Assembly: GCA_036395835.1 (NCBI GenBank)
Contig: DASWCW010000005.1
Coordinates: 1-17,640, forward strand
Direction of reading: 5' to 3'
Source of the DNA: AP-16 sp036395835
GTDB taxonomy: Bacteria; Pseudomonadota; Alphaproteobacteria; Rhizobiales; Xanthobacteraceae
DNA length: 17,640 nucleotides
Of the stretch, positions 1 to 7,145 are shown piece by piece. The position numbers and the translations under genes were made by a program. The number at the start of each line of letters is the position of its first letter. The first letter of the stretch is position 1. The notes under the pieces were generated by a model, which was not told the DNA's origin, made no database searches, and was given only the letters and a program-made list of their open reading frames with translations.

Positions 1-989
1 GGCACGTCGGCGAGATCGCCGCCGTGCTTGCGCTGCACGGCTACGTTCCCGACGTCCCGTCCGCCGGCGATCGAATGACGGTCGAGGGCGGATGCCTGTC
101 CCGGTTCCCATTTGAGAATCAGCTCGCCGCTGCGGATCGTGCCTTGGCGCCGCAGCAAACTGAGCGGCCAAGCTTCGTGACGCCCCGGGGCGGTCTCGAC
201 CGCCACGACCCGCTGCATCGGCTCGATGCCCTCCGGCGGGGTTCCATCGTACAGGAAAGGCTTCTGGCCGGTCGCGTCATAGCCGACGTAGGGATTGGCG
301 CCGTAGTCGCGCGCGCCGGGATCGTTGGGGACGAGCACCTTCCCTTGCGGAAAGCGTTGGCGGAAAACGGCAAAGGATTCCAGGCGAGAGGGGATCAACC
401 GAAGCTGCCGCCCGGTCATCGCGCCGACGATGGCGTCGCCCGTGAACTGTTGCCACCAGCTCTCCGTCTGGCGGTCGTACATGACCAGATCGGAGTTGCG
501 AAGCTTGCCGGTCGTGCCGAAATCCAACGTGCGGCCATCGGACGCTCGCTCGAAGACCAGCACGGTGTTGCACAGCGGGCAATAGGTGACGGCCACCGGC
601 GTGGCGCCCACGGTGTCGTTGACGATTTCGTGCCAGATCAGAACGCGCAACGGATATGCGCGCGCATCGGCGCCAATGACCAGCGAAACGACCGGCTCCA
701 CGTCGCCGATCCCGGCTGCCCAGCCGGACGCCTTGCCATCCTGTACCTGCTCGAATCGCGGCATGTCGATCGATGGAATGCCGTCCCTGGGCGGACCGCC
801 CGATTTGATTTCCGTCAGGGGAACCAGGTGCCTGGAAAAATCCGTGCGGGGCCACTCGGCTTGCCAGCGTTCCGGGCCCGCCGCAGCTACGTTGCGATCG
901 GGGTTTAGCAGGCTGACCAGCACGGTCAGCATGAAAAGCGCCGCCGCATTCGACAGTCCCTTCCGATCGAGAAGGTGGAAAGCCGGCAT
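1..989 (-). CDS. DUF3179 domain-containing exported protein (C-terminus outside window)
   Basis: About 329 codons are visible, with no stop before the left edge, so the C-terminus is missing. Residues 1-37 look like a signal peptide or N-terminal anchor (charged start, then a stretch around AALFMLTVLVSLL). The rest matches DUF3179: SIDMPRFEQV near 73, PLRVLIWHEIVNDT at 113-126, TYCPLCN with Cys137 and Cys140, FGTTGKLRNSDLVMYDRQT from 157 and SWWQQFTGDAIVG from 177. The biochemical role of the family is unknown. The CxxC pair and conserved His are compatible with metal or redox chemistry, but that is inference. ATG 989 lies 18 nt past the NrsF stop with only a weak Shine-Dalgarno, so it is probably the third gene of the sigma factor operon. 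Confidence 0.92.
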   Translation of the reverse strand, partial: MPAFHLLDRKGLSNAAALFMLTVLVSLLNPDRNVAAAGPERWQAEWPRTDFSRHLVPLTEIKSGGPPRDGIPSIDMPRFEQVQDGKASGWAAGIGDVEPVVSLVIGADARAYPLRVLIWHEIVNDTVGATPVAVTYCPLCNTVLVFERASDGRTLDFGTTGKLRNSDLVMYDRQTESWWQQFTGDAIVGAMTGRQLRLIPSRLESFAVFRQRFPQGKVLVPNDPGARDYGANPYVGYDATGQKPFLYDGTPPEGIEPMQRVVAVETAPGRHEAWPLSLLRRQGTIRSGELILKWEPGQASALDRHSIAGGRDVGNVAVQRKHGGDLADV

Positions 990-1007
990 GATCGTTTACT
1001 CGATTGC

Positions 1008-1691
1008 TCAGCCGACGGCCGGCCGGTGCGATCCCCCTATCAAGGCACGCCAGCTCAGGAAGTAGCGACCCGCCCAGCCGGCAAGTGCCGAGAGAACGAA
1101 CACGGTCCCGAACTGCCAAACCAGCACCATCAGGCTCGCATCCTGCGGGTGAAAGAACCGCAGTCCGAAGTTTCCGAGCCCGGCTGCCGCCAGGCCACCG
1201 AGTGCCGCGGTCAGATGCGGCGTCAACGGCGCGCCGCGGCGAACCATGACGGCCATGGCGATCGCGGGCACGGCGCCAACGAGCACGATCGACGGGAAGC
1301 AGAACCAGTCCGGCCGGAGCGACAAGCCCTCGGGGCCGAGCCGGATCCAATCCTGCACGCAGCCGTGGCCCAAGCTGCCCAGCCAGACCGCGAGCGTAAA
1401 GGCGGGAAGCAAGAGAAATTTGCGGCTGAAACCCGGAATGGTCGTCGCAAAGGCGGCAACGGCCGCGGCGATGCCGGTCGCCAACGCCGCGATTTGCTCA
1501 ATGACGAATTGCGAGTTCGACATTTTGGCGATCAGATCGCTGCGCGGCGACACCACGTACACCACCAGCGCCACATAGGGAACGGCGATCCCAAGCCAGA
1601 ATATCGTGCGCCACCAGGGCGCACGAAGTCGCCGGACGGGAGCGCTGCTTTCGGCAAGGCGCTGGATGAGAGTGTCGGTTTTCTCGGTCAT
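1008..1691 (-). CDS. nrsF: NrsF family (DUF1109) membrane anti-sigma factor
   Basis: A 227-residue integral membrane protein with about six hydrophobic helices (roughly 28-48, 65-86, 90-108, 128-148, 160-178, 187-208) and a short charged cytoplasmic N-terminus starting MTEKTDTLIQRLAE. This length and topology, with GSLGHGCVQDW between helices, fit DUF1109/NrsF, the negative regulator of SigF-type ECF sigma factors described in Caulobacter. Its ATG overlaps the sigma factor stop as ATGA, so the two are translationally coupled, as expected for a sigma/anti-sigma pair. The inferred role is to hold the sigma factor at the inner membrane until an oxidative or metal stress signal arrives. The family call is strong; the inducing signal is not visible in the sequence. 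Confidence 0.88.
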   Translation of the reverse strand: MTEKTDTLIQRLAESSAPVRRLRAPWWRTIFWLGIAVPYVALVVYVVSPRSDLIAKMSNSQFVIEQIAALATGIAAAVAAFATTIPGFSRKFLLLPAFTLAVWLGSLGHGCVQDWIRLGPEGLSLRPDWFCFPSIVLVGAVPAIAMAVMVRRGAPLTPHLTAALGGLAAAGLGNFGLRFFHPQDASLMVLVWQFGTVFVLSALAGWAGRYFLSWRALIGGSHRPAVG

Positions 1692-2272
1692 GGATTCGTG
1701 CTCAGCGCTTTGCGCAGGGCCCGGATGCCGCGGTGAACCGCAACTTTCAATGCGCCGACGCCCATCCCGCTCTCACGGGCTGCTTCCTTCAACGACAATT
1801 CGCGCAATTTCAGCATTTCCACGGCTTGCCGTTGGCCCGGTGGCAGAGCTTCGATCGCATGCCTCAACGCCTCGGGGTCGCCGTAGGCATCCATAGGCAT
1901 TTTCGCTCCTTCGTCCGCAAAGGTTACGGGCAAATTCTCGACCGCCACCTCGTTGGCGGCCCGGCGGGCATAGCGCCGGGCGCCGTCGGCCAGCCGATTT
2001 CCGGCAATCGCCGCCAACCATGGCAAGAACGGTCGTTTCGGATCGTAGGTGGCGCGCACCGCGTGCAGCGACAGCAATACATCCTGGACGAGATCCTCGA
2101 TATCTTGCGGCTGCAGGAAGCGCCGCCGATGTCGCAGCATCTGCCGCACCCACGGCGTAATGTCCTTCAACAAAGCGACGTAAGCGGATCCGTCGCCATC
2201 CTGCGCGGATTTCATGAGACCCGCGAGCCGGCGGTCTCTCGTCGTAGCGTTTTCGCTCGATGATACGGCCAT
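1688..2272 (-). CDS. ECF-type RNA polymerase sigma factor (SigF-like)
   Basis: A 194-aa sigma-70 family protein of ECF size. Region 2 covers roughly residues 55-105, with DIEDLVQDVLLSLHAVRATY followed by PFLPWLAAIAGNRLADGARR. Region 4 covers about 138-190, with LPPGQRQAVEMLKLRELSLK and then a helix-turn-helix ending GALKVAVHRGIRALRKAL. No region 3 and no C-terminal extension are seen. The ATG at 2272 is preferred; a TTG nine bases upstream is in frame but neither has a good Shine-Dalgarno. The stop overlaps the nrsF start by 4 nt. Coupling to a DUF1109 protein places it with the SigF class that responds to oxidative or heavy-metal stress in Caulobacter. A likely target promoter lies about 35 bp away on the other strand. 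Confidence 0.93.
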   Translation of the reverse strand: MAVSSSENATTRDRRLAGLMKSAQDGDGSAYVALLKDITPWVRQMLRHRRRFLQPQDIEDLVQDVLLSLHAVRATYDPKRPFLPWLAAIAGNRLADGARRYARRAANEVAVENLPVTFADEGAKMPMDAYGDPEALRHAIEALPPGQRQAVEMLKLRELSLKEAARESGMGVGALKVAVHRGIRALRKALSTNP

Positions 2273-2306
2273 CAAACCCAACCGGAGCGGTGCAGTCTGC
2301 TACTAT

Positions 2307-2332
2307 GTAACTTTTTCGGCCCTCGCCACGAA
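2307..2332 (+). promoter_or_regulatory. Candidate SigF-type ECF promoter driving the cupin gene
   Basis: GTAACT at 2307-2312 and CGAA at 2329-2332 are separated by exactly 16 bp. From memory, the Caulobacter SigF promoter consensus is GTAACC-N16-CGAA, so this differs by one base. It lies in the intergenic region of a sigma/NrsF operon and faces the cupin gene, giving a predicted leader of about 200 nt. No equivalent motif was found facing the sigma operon itself. Confidence 0.6.
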
Positions 2333-2541
2333 ATCAATGAGAGGTGATTTGGACTGGTCCGACCGGAAGGCCAATCTTGCGGTCGGGCGTCGTCCTTGCG
2401 TCGATGATGGTTGCCGCCTCAGGGGATTGTCCCATGGGGGTCGAGGCGATTCTTGGCTTCTGGGCCGCCCCGAGCGCCCAGCCGCATGACAAGCCGTCCG
2501 CCGCGGCCATATGTTCCCCAGTTCATGGAAGGAGACTTGTT

Positions 2542-2985
2542 GTGAGATCCGTATCGAGATTGGCAACGGCCGCCCTGATGGCGATGCTGTTCGCAGCGCC
2601 TGGAACGGTTCACGCGCGCGACCGAACGATCGAGGTCATGGGTCTCGACGCCATCCTCAAGGCGCATCCGCTGCCTCCGGGCGAGCCTACGGCGGACATC
2701 GTCGCCTCACGCCGCGCCGGGAAGGGCGAGCTGCAAATCGTGGTGGCGAGAAAAATCCCGCTGCACATCCACGATCAGGATCACGTGGTCTTCGTCGAGC
2801 GCGGAACCGGTACGGCGCGGATCGAGAACGCGGCCGGCGAGATCGAGGCGCGGCAGGTGAAGCCCGGCGACATCGTCGACGTGCCGCGCGGGAAAAAGCA
2901 CGGATTCGAGAAAACGGGCGACGAGAATCTCGTGCTGCTCGTCGTCACCACGCCCAGCCGCGTGCCGGCGAAGTTCTTCGAGTGA
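2542..2985 (+). CDS. Exported small cupin-domain protein
   Basis: The frame is open from 2344, but GTG 2542 is chosen because AAGGAG (2529-2534) sits 7 nt upstream and translation from there gives a clear signal peptide (RSVSRLATAALMAMLFAAP, then VHARD). The mature part, about 120 residues, is a single cupin: IPLHIHDQDHVVFVERGTG carries the HxH metal ligands of motif 1, and GDIVDVPRGKKHGFEKTGDE carries the motif 2 Pro-Gly turn and His. The family binds a metal in a beta-barrel, but substrates vary too widely to assign a reaction. An exported cupin behind a SigF-like promoter suggests a periplasmic stress function, which is inference. It converges with the radical SAM gene. Confidence 0.85.
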   Translation: MRSVSRLATAALMAMLFAAPGTVHARDRTIEVMGLDAILKAHPLPPGEPTADIVASRRAGKGELQIVVARKIPLHIHDQDHVVFVERGTGTARIENAAGEIEARQVKPGDIVDVPRGKKHGFEKTGDENLVLLVVTTPSRVPAKFFE

Positions 2986-3036
2986 TTTCCCGACGGGGGC
3001 CGAGTTCGCTTCCGCTCGCCTCGAGCCAAATGCGGC

Positions 3037-3050
3037 GCCCGCTAGCGGGC
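3037..3050. repeat. Perfect 14-bp palindrome at a convergent gene junction
   Basis: GCCCGCTAGCGGGC is perfectly self-complementary and spans the stop codon of the radical SAM gene, 51 bp past the cupin stop. It can form a 5-bp GC stem with a CTAG loop. There is no T-run on either side, so it is a weak terminator candidate at best. Confidence 0.4.
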
Positions 3051-4088
3051 CATCACCACCGTCGTGCAGGCGCTCTCGGTTTTCGGAAGTTCGCGCGAGG
3101 CGGCCATCCGTACGCGGAGAAGGCGGTGCTCGCCGCGAACCACCGGACAATAGGGGTCGGGCGAATCGAGCGCATCGAGAAGACGGCGGCGGCCGGCGCA
3201 ACCGCCCCGACAGGCGGGCAAATATGCGCACTGTCCGCAGGCGGGCGGTATCGAGCGCGCGGCTTCGAAATCCGGCGTAGCCACGATGTCGCCGGCGAGA
3301 TCGAGCAGCAGGTCGAGCGGCGCGCCGCCGCCCGGCCAATAGACGCACGGCTGCACTCTCGCCCGCGGTGTGACGCGAACGGTGGCGACGCCGCAGCCGC
3401 CGCGGCGCGGCGGCAGCCCGGCCATCGCTCGCACCAGGGGCTCGCCGACGGCAATCGCGTCCGTCTGTGCGAACAGACGCTCGAAGCCAGTCCAATATTC
3501 CTCGTAGCGCAGCGAGAATGCGTCGCTGCGCACCGCCTGATAGACGTTGATGCGCAACGGCGCGTCGTAGTGCTTGGCGAGCTTGGCGATATCGGCCATG
3601 CGCTCGAAATTGCTTCTCATCATCACGGCGATGAACGTGACGGACACACCGAGGCCGCGGCAGCGGGCCGCCTGCTCGTGGATGAGCCGCCAATTGCCGC
3701 CGCCGCGCTGAAGGTCCTGCTCGCGCTCGTTCGGGTAATCCAGCGAAAATTCCACATCCGCGAAGGCCGCGACGTCGCCATCATCCAGCATTTCCAGAGA
3801 ACGGCCGTTCGACGTGATCGTGAGCTTGACCGGCTGACTGCTCAAGTAGCGGAGCATGTCGGGAAAGTCGGGATGCATGCCGTTCTCGCCGGTGCCGAGG
3901 TTCACCGAGCGAACCGGCAAATGCTCCAGGACCGCGCGCACCTGATCGAGCGAGAGCCGATCGACCCGGGTCGGATCGCGGTAGCAGAACGCACAGGCCA
4001 GGTTGCATTCGTTGGTCAACCCCAGGCCCAACGCAAAGCGGGGTTCGTCCCCCGTCACACGCGCGGTCGAAACCGCCTCCGCTGTCAT
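3042..4088 (-). CDS. Radical SAM/SPASM domain protein (candidate peptide maturase)
   Basis: The 348-aa protein has a radical SAM core with the CxxxCxxC cluster motif CNLACAFC (Cys28, 32, 35). It is followed by VNLGTGENGMHP (about 62-73) in the SAM-binding region and TITSNGRS. The C-terminus has a textbook SPASM pattern: Cys232-x15-Cys248, then Cys284xxCys287x5Cys293x3Cys297, and Cys314, enough for two auxiliary 4Fe-4S clusters. SPASM enzymes mostly modify ribosomal peptides (PqqE, AlbA, MftC types) or sulfatases (anSME). No sulfatase or pqq gene is nearby. The start overlaps the stop of a 46-codon ORF as ATGA, which hints at a peptide substrate. The exact reaction is unknown; the domain call is firm. 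Confidence 0.93.
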   Translation of the reverse strand: MTAEAVSTARVTGDEPRFALGLGLTNECNLACAFCYRDPTRVDRLSLDQVRAVLEHLPVRSVNLGTGENGMHPDFPDMLRYLSSQPVKLTITSNGRSLEMLDDGDVAAFADVEFSLDYPNEREQDLQRGGGNWRLIHEQAARCRGLGVSVTFIAVMMRSNFERMADIAKLAKHYDAPLRINVYQAVRSDAFSLRYEEYWTGFERLFAQTDAIAVGEPLVRAMAGLPPRRGGCGVATVRVTPRARVQPCVYWPGGGAPLDLLLDLAGDIVATPDFEAARSIPPACGQCAYLPACRGGCAGRRRLLDALDSPDPYCPVVRGEHRLLRVRMAASRELPKTESACTTVVMAR

Positions 4089-4225
4089 GACCCGGTCTCG
4101 CCTCTATCCGATGAACGATGCCAAGAGCCTAAGCCCTCCACGGGCAGGCGCGCCAGAGGCCCGGTCGTACCCGGCGAGTACTCGAAGCTTTGCGGCATAA
4201 GCAGCGACCGGTCCGAGAACCACAT
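4085..4225 (-). CDS. Candidate 46-aa peptide coupled to the radical SAM/SPASM gene
   Basis: This short ORF starts at ATG 4225 with GAGGA 9 nt upstream and ends in a TGA that overlaps the radical SAM ATG as ATGA, the arrangement expected of a translationally coupled pair. The peptide begins MWFSDRSLLM, continues PQSFEYSPGTTGPLARLPVE, then GLGSWHRSSD and ends RGETGS. It has two aromatics in the SFEY core, a Gly/Thr/Ser-rich middle and no cysteine. Codon usage is reasonable in the first half and poorer at the end. I recognise no precursor family. An alternative start is M10. It may be a RiPP precursor, a short leader ORF needed only for coupling, or chance. The reading frame and coupling are seen; the function is inference. 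Confidence 0.4.
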   Translation of the reverse strand: MWFSDRSLLMPQSFEYSPGTTGPLARLPVEGLGSWHRSSDRGETGS

Positions 4226-4558
4226 GCAAGAAATTCCTCGCCCGGGAACCCTCGTGGGGGATTGACCACGGCGAAGCGGCGTTGGAAGCGTAGATTCATG
4301 CGACGACGGTCACTACTCACGAACAGGTGATGAATTCTGCCGGTCGCTTGAAACTAAACTCGGGCCGACATCGGAGGCGAAAGCAGACACCGGGTGGCGG
4401 CTGCGACCGTACAGGCCACTAGTCGAACCAGGAGGCATTCGGCGCTTCCGCGGCCCCGCGGGCGCTTGCTTGGGCGGCTTTCAATCTTGGTGCTTCATCG
4501 AGAGGGCGGGCACCCGTCGAGAGCACCCGATCTGTGACCACATCATGGGAGACATCCA
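4226..4558. other. Divergent intergenic region without a convincing gene
   Basis: This stretch separates the radical SAM unit (minus) from the DoxX-like gene (plus), so it should hold two promoters, but I see no clear -35/-10 pair in either direction and no long inverted repeat. A 30-codon ORF at 4331 (MNSAGRLKLN) and an Arg-rich minus-strand frame have poor codon use and look like noise. Confidence 0.5.
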
Positions 4559-5215
4559 ATGAATCCCTTCTCCGATTTCTGGCAGTTTCTGATCGGAACC
4601 AGCGGTGACTACAAGGCCATCGGCACGTGGAGATATCTGTTCGTCGCGCTGTTCGTGATCTTGATCGTCGCCAGCATTGTGGTCGCAGTGAGGAATTGGC
4701 GGGAGGATCCCTCGCAGCGGACGGGAAGGGATCTAAGCATGTGGTTGGTCCGCGTGTTGGTCGGCGGGATGTGGTTCCAGGGCATGTTGTGGAAGATGCC
4801 GTTCCCGGTATCGGAAGGATTCGAATTCTGGACCGAGCAGATCGCCGACAGGGCCGCGTTCGCGTTCCATCGCCAGTTGGCGACCGAAGTCTTGCTGCCC
4901 AATCTCAAGATCCTCGACCCCCTCGTGTTCCTCGCCGAGCTCGCCTTCGCCGTTTCGTTGATCCTGGGGCTCGGCGTGCGGCTCATCGGCGTCGTGGGAG
5001 GGCTCTACGTGCTGCACCTGTGGCTCGGCATCTATCAAGCGGGCGATCCGGCCGAGTGGCCCTGGAGCTACGTGTTCCTTGCGGCCTTGATGTTCCTGTT
5101 CGCGGTGTTCGCGGCCGGCCGCAGTCTCGGGCTCGATGCATGGCTGCGACGTCACGTTGCGCAGGTCCGAGACCGAAGCAGCCTCCTGGGAAGATTGTTT
5201 CACGCGGTGGGGTGA
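4559..5215 (+). CDS. DoxX/DoxD-family membrane protein
   Basis: The 218-aa protein has an N-terminal helix (about 23-43) and a four-helix core (about 60-80, 117-138, 140-158, 170-190). The core carries MWLVRVLVGGMWFQGMLWK and LAELAFAVSLILGLGVRLIG, and then GLYVLHLWLGIYQ leading to PAEWPWSYVFLAALM. This pattern matches the DoxX/DoxD superfamily, which includes the membrane subunit of archaeal thiosulfate:quinone oxidoreductase and many redox-linked membrane proteins in proteobacteria. GGGAGA lies just upstream of ATG 4559. No DoxA partner is present, so the thiosulfate role should not be transferred. It may share a transcript with the glycosyltransferase gene 119 bp downstream. Confidence 0.85.
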   Translation: MNPFSDFWQFLIGTSGDYKAIGTWRYLFVALFVILIVASIVVAVRNWREDPSQRTGRDLSMWLVRVLVGGMWFQGMLWKMPFPVSEGFEFWTEQIADRAAFAFHRQLATEVLLPNLKILDPLVFLAELAFAVSLILGLGVRLIGVVGGLYVLHLWLGIYQAGDPAEWPWSYVFLAALMFLFAVFAAGRSLGLDAWLRRHVAQVRDRSSLLGRLFHAVG

Positions 5216-5334
5216 CCGGAGCACAACTCGATCCCGGGGCCGGTCGATCCCGCGAGCTCGGCCCGGCGGCGTAGCAAGTCGCCGCGAACCGGGCCGCTGA
5301 TGGGACGAGTAACAGCAACAACAGGGCGGGGTCG

Positions 5335-6723
5335 ATGACGATCGCCAGCCGATGGACGCGGGGCGGCGCTGGGCGGGAAATCGCCGCAACGGTTCCGCTT
5401 GCCGCGACCGGCTGCCTCATTCTTGCGCTCACTGTCGCCGGGCCGTGGGTGAACGCGACTTTCGGCTCTCCTGGTTTCGTGTCCCTGGCGGTCACGTCCG
5501 GGGTCACGGCGTTCGTGGCTGCGAACCTCGCGCGGACCGCGCCCATCCGCGAGGGGCTGGGGATCGTGCTGGTGCTAGCGGTCGCGATGCGAGTCTCGGT
5601 CGCGTTCATCGATCCGATTCTGTCGACCGATGTCTACCGCTATGTCTGGGATGGACGGGTGCAGGCGGCAGGCATCAATCCCTACAGTTTCGTGCCGGCC
5701 GACCCGGCGTTGTCCGTGCTGCGCGATGCCGCGATCTTTTCCAACATCAACCGGGCGGATTTCGCGGTCACCATTTACCCGCCGGTCGCCCAGGCCTTCT
5801 TCTACCTCGTCACCCGGCTCGGTGAAAACATAACCGTCATGCGGCTGGCCTTGATCGCCTGTGAGACCGTCACCATCGCAGTCGTCATCGATCTGCTACG
5901 GCGTTTCGACAGACCGGTGACCATGGTCGCCGCTTATGCTTGGCATCCGCTGCCGATCTGGGAGATCGCCAACAACGGCCACGTCGATGCGCTGATGATC
6001 GCGCTGGCAATGGCCGGTCTGTGGCTGTTCATACGGATGCGTCCGCTCGCGTCAGCGGTCGCGATCGCGCTCGGCATGCTCGTCAAACCGTATCTGGTTC
6101 TGATGATGCCGGCGCTCTGGCGACCGTGGGATTGGCGGGTCCCACTCACAATGATCTCCACGATCGCTATCTGCTATCTGCCGTATCTCGGAGTCGGAGC
6201 CGGCGTGCTGGGATACCTGGGCTCGGGCTATCTTGACGAAGAGGACATCGCGGACGGCGACGGCTTTTGGCTCGTTCACCTGGCGAACTCGGTGTGGGAC
6301 GAAGAAGTTCCGGAACTCGTGATAATCTATCTCGGTGCGGCGCTGGCCATTCTGGGATGGCTCGCCGTTCGCGCCGCCTGGCGCTCCGACCGCTCACCGG
6401 AAACAACGATACGTCACGTCGTCGGCTTGCTGCTTGCCGGTCTGTTTCTTCTGTCGCCGAACTACTCGTGGTACTTTCTGATCCTGGTGCCGTTCCTTCC
6501 GATCGTAGGCGGGGCGCCGGCCTGGACGTTCACCATCGGCGCGTTCCTGCTCTATCAGGAGTGCTGGTGCGACGATCAGCCGGATATGCTGGTTTGGAAG
6601 ACGGCGCTCAACCTCGCATTTCTGATCGCCGCGTCGTTCCCGATCGCACGCAGCATCGCTGCATCGGGTCGACTCCCGAGCATGCTCGGATGGAAAGGCC
6701 CAATTCCGCCGCAGCCGACCTGA
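5335..6723 (+). CDS. GT-C fold polytopic glycosyltransferase (GT87/DUF2029-like)
   Basis: The 462-aa protein has about ten or more transmembrane helices. The first large periplasmic loop carries the acidic GT-C signature, STDVYRYVWDGRVQAAGINP (about 99-118), followed by INRADFAVTIYPPVAQAFFY. Further signatures are AYAWHPLPIWEIANNGHVDA near 200 and MLVKPYLVLMMP near 245. These features are typical of polyprenyl-phosphate-sugar-dependent mannosyltransferase-like enzymes that act on the outer face of the inner membrane. The sugar and acceptor cannot be read from the sequence. The start is ATG 5335 with a G-rich element just upstream; no earlier start looks better. The gene ends at an intrinsic terminator shared with the 3' end of the opposing hdeA-like gene. 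Confidence 0.85.
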   Translation: MTIASRWTRGGAGREIAATVPLAATGCLILALTVAGPWVNATFGSPGFVSLAVTSGVTAFVAANLARTAPIREGLGIVLVLAVAMRVSVAFIDPILSTDVYRYVWDGRVQAAGINPYSFVPADPALSVLRDAAIFSNINRADFAVTIYPPVAQAFFYLVTRLGENITVMRLALIACETVTIAVVIDLLRRFDRPVTMVAAYAWHPLPIWEIANNGHVDALMIALAMAGLWLFIRMRPLASAVAIALGMLVKPYLVLMMPALWRPWDWRVPLTMISTIAICYLPYLGVGAGVLGYLGSGYLDEEDIADGDGFWLVHLANSVWDEEVPELVIIYLGAALAILGWLAVRAAWRSDRSPETTIRHVVGLLLAGLFLLSPNYSWYFLILVPFLPIVGGAPAWTFTIGAFLLYQECWCDDQPDMLVWKTALNLAFLIAASFPIARSIAASGRLPSMLGWKGPIPPQPT

Positions 6724-6744
6724 AGTTCTGGCTTCAGTCTTTTT
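6720..6744 (+). terminator. Rho-independent terminator of the glycosyltransferase gene
   Basis: A 6-bp stem CTGAAG (6720-6725) / CTTCAG (6732-6737) with a 6-nt loop is followed directly by TCTTTTT (6738-6744). The hairpin starts at the glycosyltransferase stop codon and lies over the end of the opposing hdeA-like gene. The T-run is only on the plus strand, so it should stop rightward transcription only. Confidence 0.65.
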
Positions 6745-7027
6745 CGAAGACCTTGTCGGTCGCGGTGATCAGGCGAACGTTGGGGTGAGCCGCGCAATAG
6801 TCGGCGAGCTTCTTGGCGTCCGCGGTGAATTTGTCGGTATCGACGATTGTCGGATCATCATCGCCTCGGTAATAGGCATCGAGCCACGCCATGGTATATC
6901 CGACATCTTCCTTGCTGATCTTCAGAAATTCGTCGCATCGCATCTTGGATAGATCGATTTTGGCGGCGAAACCTGGGGAGCCGGGCAGAAGAGCCACGGC
7001 AAAGACAACGGCACGGAGTTTTTTCAT
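6734..7027 (-). CDS. HdeA/HdeB family periplasmic protein (acid-stress chaperone family)
   Basis: The 97-aa protein has a signal peptide at residues 1-22 (KKLRAVVFAVALLPG, then GFAAK). The mature domain matches HdeA/HdeB: LSKMRCDEFLKISKEDVGYT, MAWLDAYYRG and a second Cys in KLADYCAAHPN. Cys31 and Cys78 should form the family's single disulfide. In enterobacteria HdeA and HdeB are periplasmic chaperones that unfold at low pH and protect clients; rhizobial homologues are common but less well studied, so the acid role is carried over by family. The start is ATG 7027 with AGAGG about 5 nt upstream. Its stop lies only 10 bp from that of the convergent glycosyltransferase. Confidence 0.92.
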   Translation of the reverse strand: MKKLRAVVFAVALLPGSPGFAAKIDLSKMRCDEFLKISKEDVGYTMAWLDAYYRGDDDPTIVDTDKFTADAKKLADYCAAHPNVRLITATDKVFEKD

Positions 7028-7145
7028 GGAAGAGGTTCCCGTAATTTACGGATGACAGCCCGCACTGCAGACACATGGCGAAGAGCCGCCACCCAGGGCG
7101 GAATGTACGATGGCGCGGTCGCCGGTGGTTTGGAATAGCGGTAGC

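Noticed and set aside
24..908. 294-codon plus-strand open frame
   Set aside because: It lies antisense to a strongly recognisable DUF3179 protein, is Arg/Gly-rich and matches nothing known; high GC content produces long antisense frames.
2511..4265. 584-codon plus-strand open frame
   Set aside because: It runs across the cupin gene in another frame and antisense through the radical SAM gene; composition is Arg/Ala-rich without domains.
4129..4320. Arg-rich minus-strand ORF upstream of the radical SAM gene
   Set aside because: It has poor codon use and many Arg codons; the alternative frame with Shine-Dalgarno and ATGA coupling (4085-4225) is the better candidate.
4331..4423. 30-codon plus-strand ORF in the intergenic region before the DoxX-like gene
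   Set aside because: It has an Arg/Gly-rich product, no separate Shine-Dalgarno and no coupling to the next gene.
4559..5215. Thiosulfate:quinone oxidoreductase subunit
   Set aside because: Only the broad DoxX/DoxD membrane fold is visible and there is no DoxA partner or sulfur gene nearby.
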